DNA of 64,000 bases from Hormiphora californensis (taxonomy: Eukaryota; Ctenophora; Tentaculata; Cydippida; Pleurobrachiidae): contig CM035359.1 of assembly GCA_020137815.1 (NCBI GenBank), forward strand, positions 5,721,679 through 5,785,678. The letters are read 5' to 3'. The stretch's first letter is position 1, and each line of letters starts with the position of its first letter. A model generated the notes under the pieces. The model was given only the letters and a program-made list of their open reading frames with translations. It made no database searches and was not told where the DNA came from. The position numbers were made by a program, and so were the translations under genes. This document shows positions 60,553 through 64,000 of this stretch, in pieces.

Positions 60553-61948
60553 TATAAAAAACAAAAATTAAGCTTTTTGCAATTTTGAAATTATATCGCG
60601 CGGCGTCAGACGGCAACGCGCGCCACGTTCAGTCAGTGAGCGCGTATATTATTTGCGCGCAAATTTTGTACCTTCAGTCAGATGACATTGAAACATCACT
60701 TAAATCATAGCATTCATATCAAACCTAGACACATTTCATATTTAATACCGATGTATCACCCCAAAACTAGAAAAAGGTAAAATGAACCATTCCCAGCAGC
60801 CCATTTGGCCTTGTCAGCGCCTGCAGACCCCGACTCAGCTCCAATGACTCGTGCGCGTTGACGCGCGTTCCGCCAAAAATGCTTCTGCTTCACTTTCCTC
60901 AACCTGATGTCTCCGCGCCCGCCGCTTATAAAACCTGGAGAGTGGTCCAGAAATAGCTGTGTGGGACATGGGACGCGTTGGGTGGCTAAGTGGCAGGAAC
61001 GCGTTTTATCGTCGTAACTCGTTGTCAGGGGGGTCTGAATTTTCTATTCAGTCTCAGTTGTCATGACAATATGAGAGTTCCTTTTACTTCTTGGGAAGTA
61101 GAATTGGGTATGATAGGGAGCATGTTGTCATAGTACCTACTGGCCAGTGATTTCCCATTCTCAAGCACTCAGAGCAATCATAAATTATCACTCCCCTAAA
61201 TAGTTTCATCCTCATTTCTCACGAATTACAACATCATCCTTATACTTTCTACGGACCGCTAGAGAAACAACACCTAAATTTAACAGGGCCGCTCCACCCC
61301 TAAATACACACATAAGGTACACACACGACACACGTGTTAACTCTTGAACGTACTTCCGTGACAAATTTATTCACCCCTGGACCCCTCTTCTTCTTCTCCC
61401 TCTCTTTAAATTCACGTGCCTGTTGTTTGACACCGCCTCCGGCACTAGTAGTTTAGGAGGGTGCTAACCGTTCATTTTCGCGCCTTGACCTTTTTCCTTC
61501 CTGAGACTCTCTGGGAGAAAGGGAGAGAGAGGAGCTAGTATAGGATACATGGAAAATTCAAAAGTGGGTAAGAAAAGTATAAATTTTAACTTGAGCTGGC
61601 TGCAAATGTGTGTAGAAGTTTCCTAATTACACTCTCATTTTCTGGTGACAGCCGCATGACACATTGGGACATCAGTGCCCAATTTCGCCCAAATGGGGGG
61701 AGAAGGGTAAATTATGGCACCTTTCAACACTGCTAATACACCACTCAGTACCTTGCTAGAGTATCTCCGGCCCTATTAGCCACCCATGGGGGTACCACTA
61801 TGTGCTTGCAGTAAGAAGTATTGGTAGTAGGTTGTACTTTGGTATGTAGATACTTATCTGGGTATTCAACAGCTTTGCATGCAGTTTTTTCCTATCTCTG
61901 AATTTCTGATTAGGTATCCGGGATCCAGGGGGCTTTAGAAAAACAGTG

Positions 61949-62019
<71 letters not shown>

Positions 62020-62417
62020 GAGAGAGGTGTAAAATATGTGCAGTCACGTGATATATTTAGCTCAACTCAGTTCAGTGACAGCCAATTTACCTAAATCTGA
62101 CAGAGAAAGCAGCAGATAGAAGCTGTGTATTCTCGTATGTCAAGAGGAAATAGATCTCCACATATTTCCGGGGAAGCCAGGTAGCGTGTAATGGGAAATT
62201 ATAATGCCAATGGCAGTTTAAAAAAATCGGAGACCATCTTCTAGTCGAGGGAAACACTTCAAAAACTTGTGTGTGTGGCCCTAATTTAACTGCTTTTCCA
62301 CGAGAATTAACATGGGAGCTGGGATAGTTTAGTGTTGAAGGGGGGATAGTAAATTAGTATAGGCTGCCTGGTGAGGAAAGAATTAGAGGGTGGTACCCAG
62401 TGGGGCGAGGAGTTTAC
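60553..62417. other. Interval without a recognised gene
   Basis: Mixed unique sequence, a (GA)n microsatellite at 61949-62026, and a lone ATG with donor near 61550 (MENSKV|GTAAGA) that I cannot connect to anything. Some CG-rich sequence (60595-60960) could be a promoter for flanking genes. Confidence 0.4.
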
Positions 62418-62680
62418 CAGTCGTGATGTATCGCTCTTCAACTCTTGATTTAAATTCTCAATTGATGAAGATAAATTTACGATCTCCTCTTTCAAAGATT
62501 TATCAGGGGAGAGACCTCCAAAACCCGCCCATTTTCTATTTTCTTACCAATGTCCAACACCGTTTCTCTCACCGGCTAGTGAGAGAGTCCTATTTACCAC
62601 ACACACACGGAGCAGGCCGTGATGATCAGAGCAGACACGATAAGACTTCTTTTATTCCCCCTCCCTCCGCCTCTATTCAT
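62418..62680 (-). CDS. Weak candidate: start of a membrane-anchored coiled-coil protein
   Basis: On the minus strand, an ATG at 62678-62680 opens MNRGGGRGNKRSLIVSALII, a basic stretch followed by a hydrophobic segment as in a signal anchor. Nearer the left edge, LKEEIVNLSSSIENLNQELK has heptad spacing and ends at a CTG|GTAAAC donor (62417/62418). A short intron between them is possible but not certain, and no downstream exons were identified. It could be the 5' end of a type II membrane protein, or chance. Confidence 0.28.
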
Positions 62681-62838
62681 ACCCTCCCTCTCTATTCATG
62701 TCCTATGTTGTTCTCCCGCCGTTCCGCTCCCGCCAAAATTCCCATCCCCTTCATCATACACCGATGACAGGAGTCACACCGGGGGGGGTCACACAGCGGC
62801 GGAAACCATCTAGAACACTGTGGTCTAGTGAAACCATC

Positions 62839-62839
<1 letters not shown>

Positions 62840-62876
<37 letters not shown>
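62840..62876. repeat. Poly-C run of 37
   Basis: An unbroken C37 tract. Its true length is likely uncertain in any assembly. Confidence 0.9.
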
Positions 62877-62877
<1 letters not shown>

Positions 62878-63200
62878 CCATATGCCATGTGAGTTAACAA
62901 TGGTACATAGAATCATGGTACCTTACAGTGGAGCCGATGTTAAAAAGTATGTTGCAGAATGTAGGGCGGCTGACCTCATAACGGGCCGTCAAAGTGAAAA
63001 AGTATAATTCATCATAAAATGAGTGGTTAGAATTAAGTTTTGCACAAATTGAGTAAGAATCATAACTTTACATGGTTGTAAAGTATGGATTTCTTAAACT
63101 TTGCGGATATTTCTTTAGCCAGATTCAGTCTTTCCTCGACATGACCTGCAACCTTTACTGACAGGTTGTTCACGTTGACAGATATTTCATATCACCTTCC

Positions 63201-63204
<4 letters not shown>

Positions 63205-63273
<69 letters not shown>
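63205..63273. repeat. (GA)n microsatellite
   Basis: About 69 bp of GA, followed by a GATC/GATA-rich stretch. The remainder to 64000 holds nothing I can identify. Confidence 0.95.
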
Positions 63274-63276
<3 letters not shown>

Positions 63277-64000
63277 AGATATATAGATCGATAGAGATAG
63301 AGCATATCGATCGACTCTGGCTTACGCGCTCGCTAGATCTAGATCATCTTCCCAAATCGGCAAATGATAGATAGATATGATGTTGATAACGATCTATGGA
63401 TTCATTACTTGTCACCCGGTCTATCAGTTTATCTTCCCCTTGATCATGCACGAGTCCCACTTCGACACCATCCACCGCACCCCCTCTCTCGCTCTATCAC
63501 TCTATCACTCTATCTCCACTTGTATATCGACATGTATATACCGACTTCTAGAAACTATAGAGACTGAGAGAGGATTGTGCCATGATTTAAAACGTTTTTA
63601 AACATAAATCTCATCGATACTATGAAGTTTTATACTTTATAGTTCTATCCCCATAATTGATTGTCGGTGAGCCGATGACTCTTAAAGGAGAACCAGGGAT
63701 CTTTTATGGCGACAGCAGGTGATTCTTCTTCCTCATCCTTCTGATAAAGGGTGGAATTTTAAAAGGCCAGCCATTCAAAAGAAGAAGGGGGTTGATGGGA
63801 TGAAATTTAGCATGGTATAATTTGTATCATCTCCCGGGGATTGAGGGGGGGGGGTCACCGCTCACCGCAGAACATTCGTTTATTTGGAAATATTCAGAGG
63901 CCAGGTTCGGTTCCCCGATTCCGAAAAATATCTTTTCTTTGAACCTTGGAAGATGGTAATGAGATGGTAGAGTGAGAGCTAGACCAATTCAGCTCTGCAC

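Overview
This is eukaryotic, animal-type DNA. Genes are split into many short exons with GT-AG introns, coding density is low, (GA)n/(CT)n microsatellites are abundant, and there are many foldback or MITE-like elements. The gene content (a SIX homeobox gene, a Bsx/Bsh-type homeobox gene, an ATP7 copper ATPase, a papain-ShKT protease, a 7TM receptor and a mucin-like secreted protein) indicates a metazoan. The compact introns and divergent homeobox genes suggest an early-branching one, sponge- or cnidarian-like, but I cannot name a species.

Layout. 1-10.3 kb (+): a SIX3/6-type homeobox gene in 10 or 11 exons, with a low-complexity insertion of about 90 residues inside its SIX domain. 11.5-17.8 kb (-): a Bsx/Bsh-like homeobox gene in five exons, tail-to-tail with the SIX gene. 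17.8-23.2 kb: no gene recognised; foldback transposons and a stretch of very poor consensus sequence. 23.2-57.8 kb (-): a complete ATP7-type Cu(I) P-type ATPase. I could join 33 exons without a break in frame (3987 nt, 1328 codons plus stop). Three + strand genes sit inside its introns: an intronless papain-like protease with a ShKT tail (29.5-30.7 kb), an intronless 7TM receptor with three frame slips (35.2-36.2 kb) and a mucin-like secreted protein with about 54 copies of a 12-residue repeat (42.3-46.0 kb). 58.1-58.6 kb (-): a small two-exon gene encoding a standalone heavy-metal-associated domain, a relative of the ATP7 N-terminus, only 239 bp upstream of the ATP7 start codon. 58.6-64 kb: a 1.56-kb mariner-like foldback, microsatellites, and one weak candidate for a membrane/coiled-coil gene.

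Function. ATP7 moves Cu(I) out of the cytosol, and the small HMA protein beside it could plausibly carry or buffer copper for it. The SIX and Bsx genes encode transcription factors that in bilaterians are both used in anterior neural patterning. The nested genes look independent of ATP7.

Mobile DNA. At least four classes of short non-autonomous elements can be defined by their target duplications. Tiny TTGGTRAC-ended elements (34 to 671 bp) have perfect 9-bp duplications at six sites. 109-bp elements ending CAGGAACCGACCGAA have 8-bp duplications. A 1.2-kb hAT-type element is filled with the self-complementary unit AGCGCTTTAAAGCGCT. Several larger foldbacks are flanked by TA or TTAA.

Caution: several conserved coding regions contain single-base frame slips, and two intervals (about 20.9-22.5 kb and 39.1-40.0 kb) look like badly polished long-read consensus. 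Some apparent pseudogene lesions may therefore be assembly errors.
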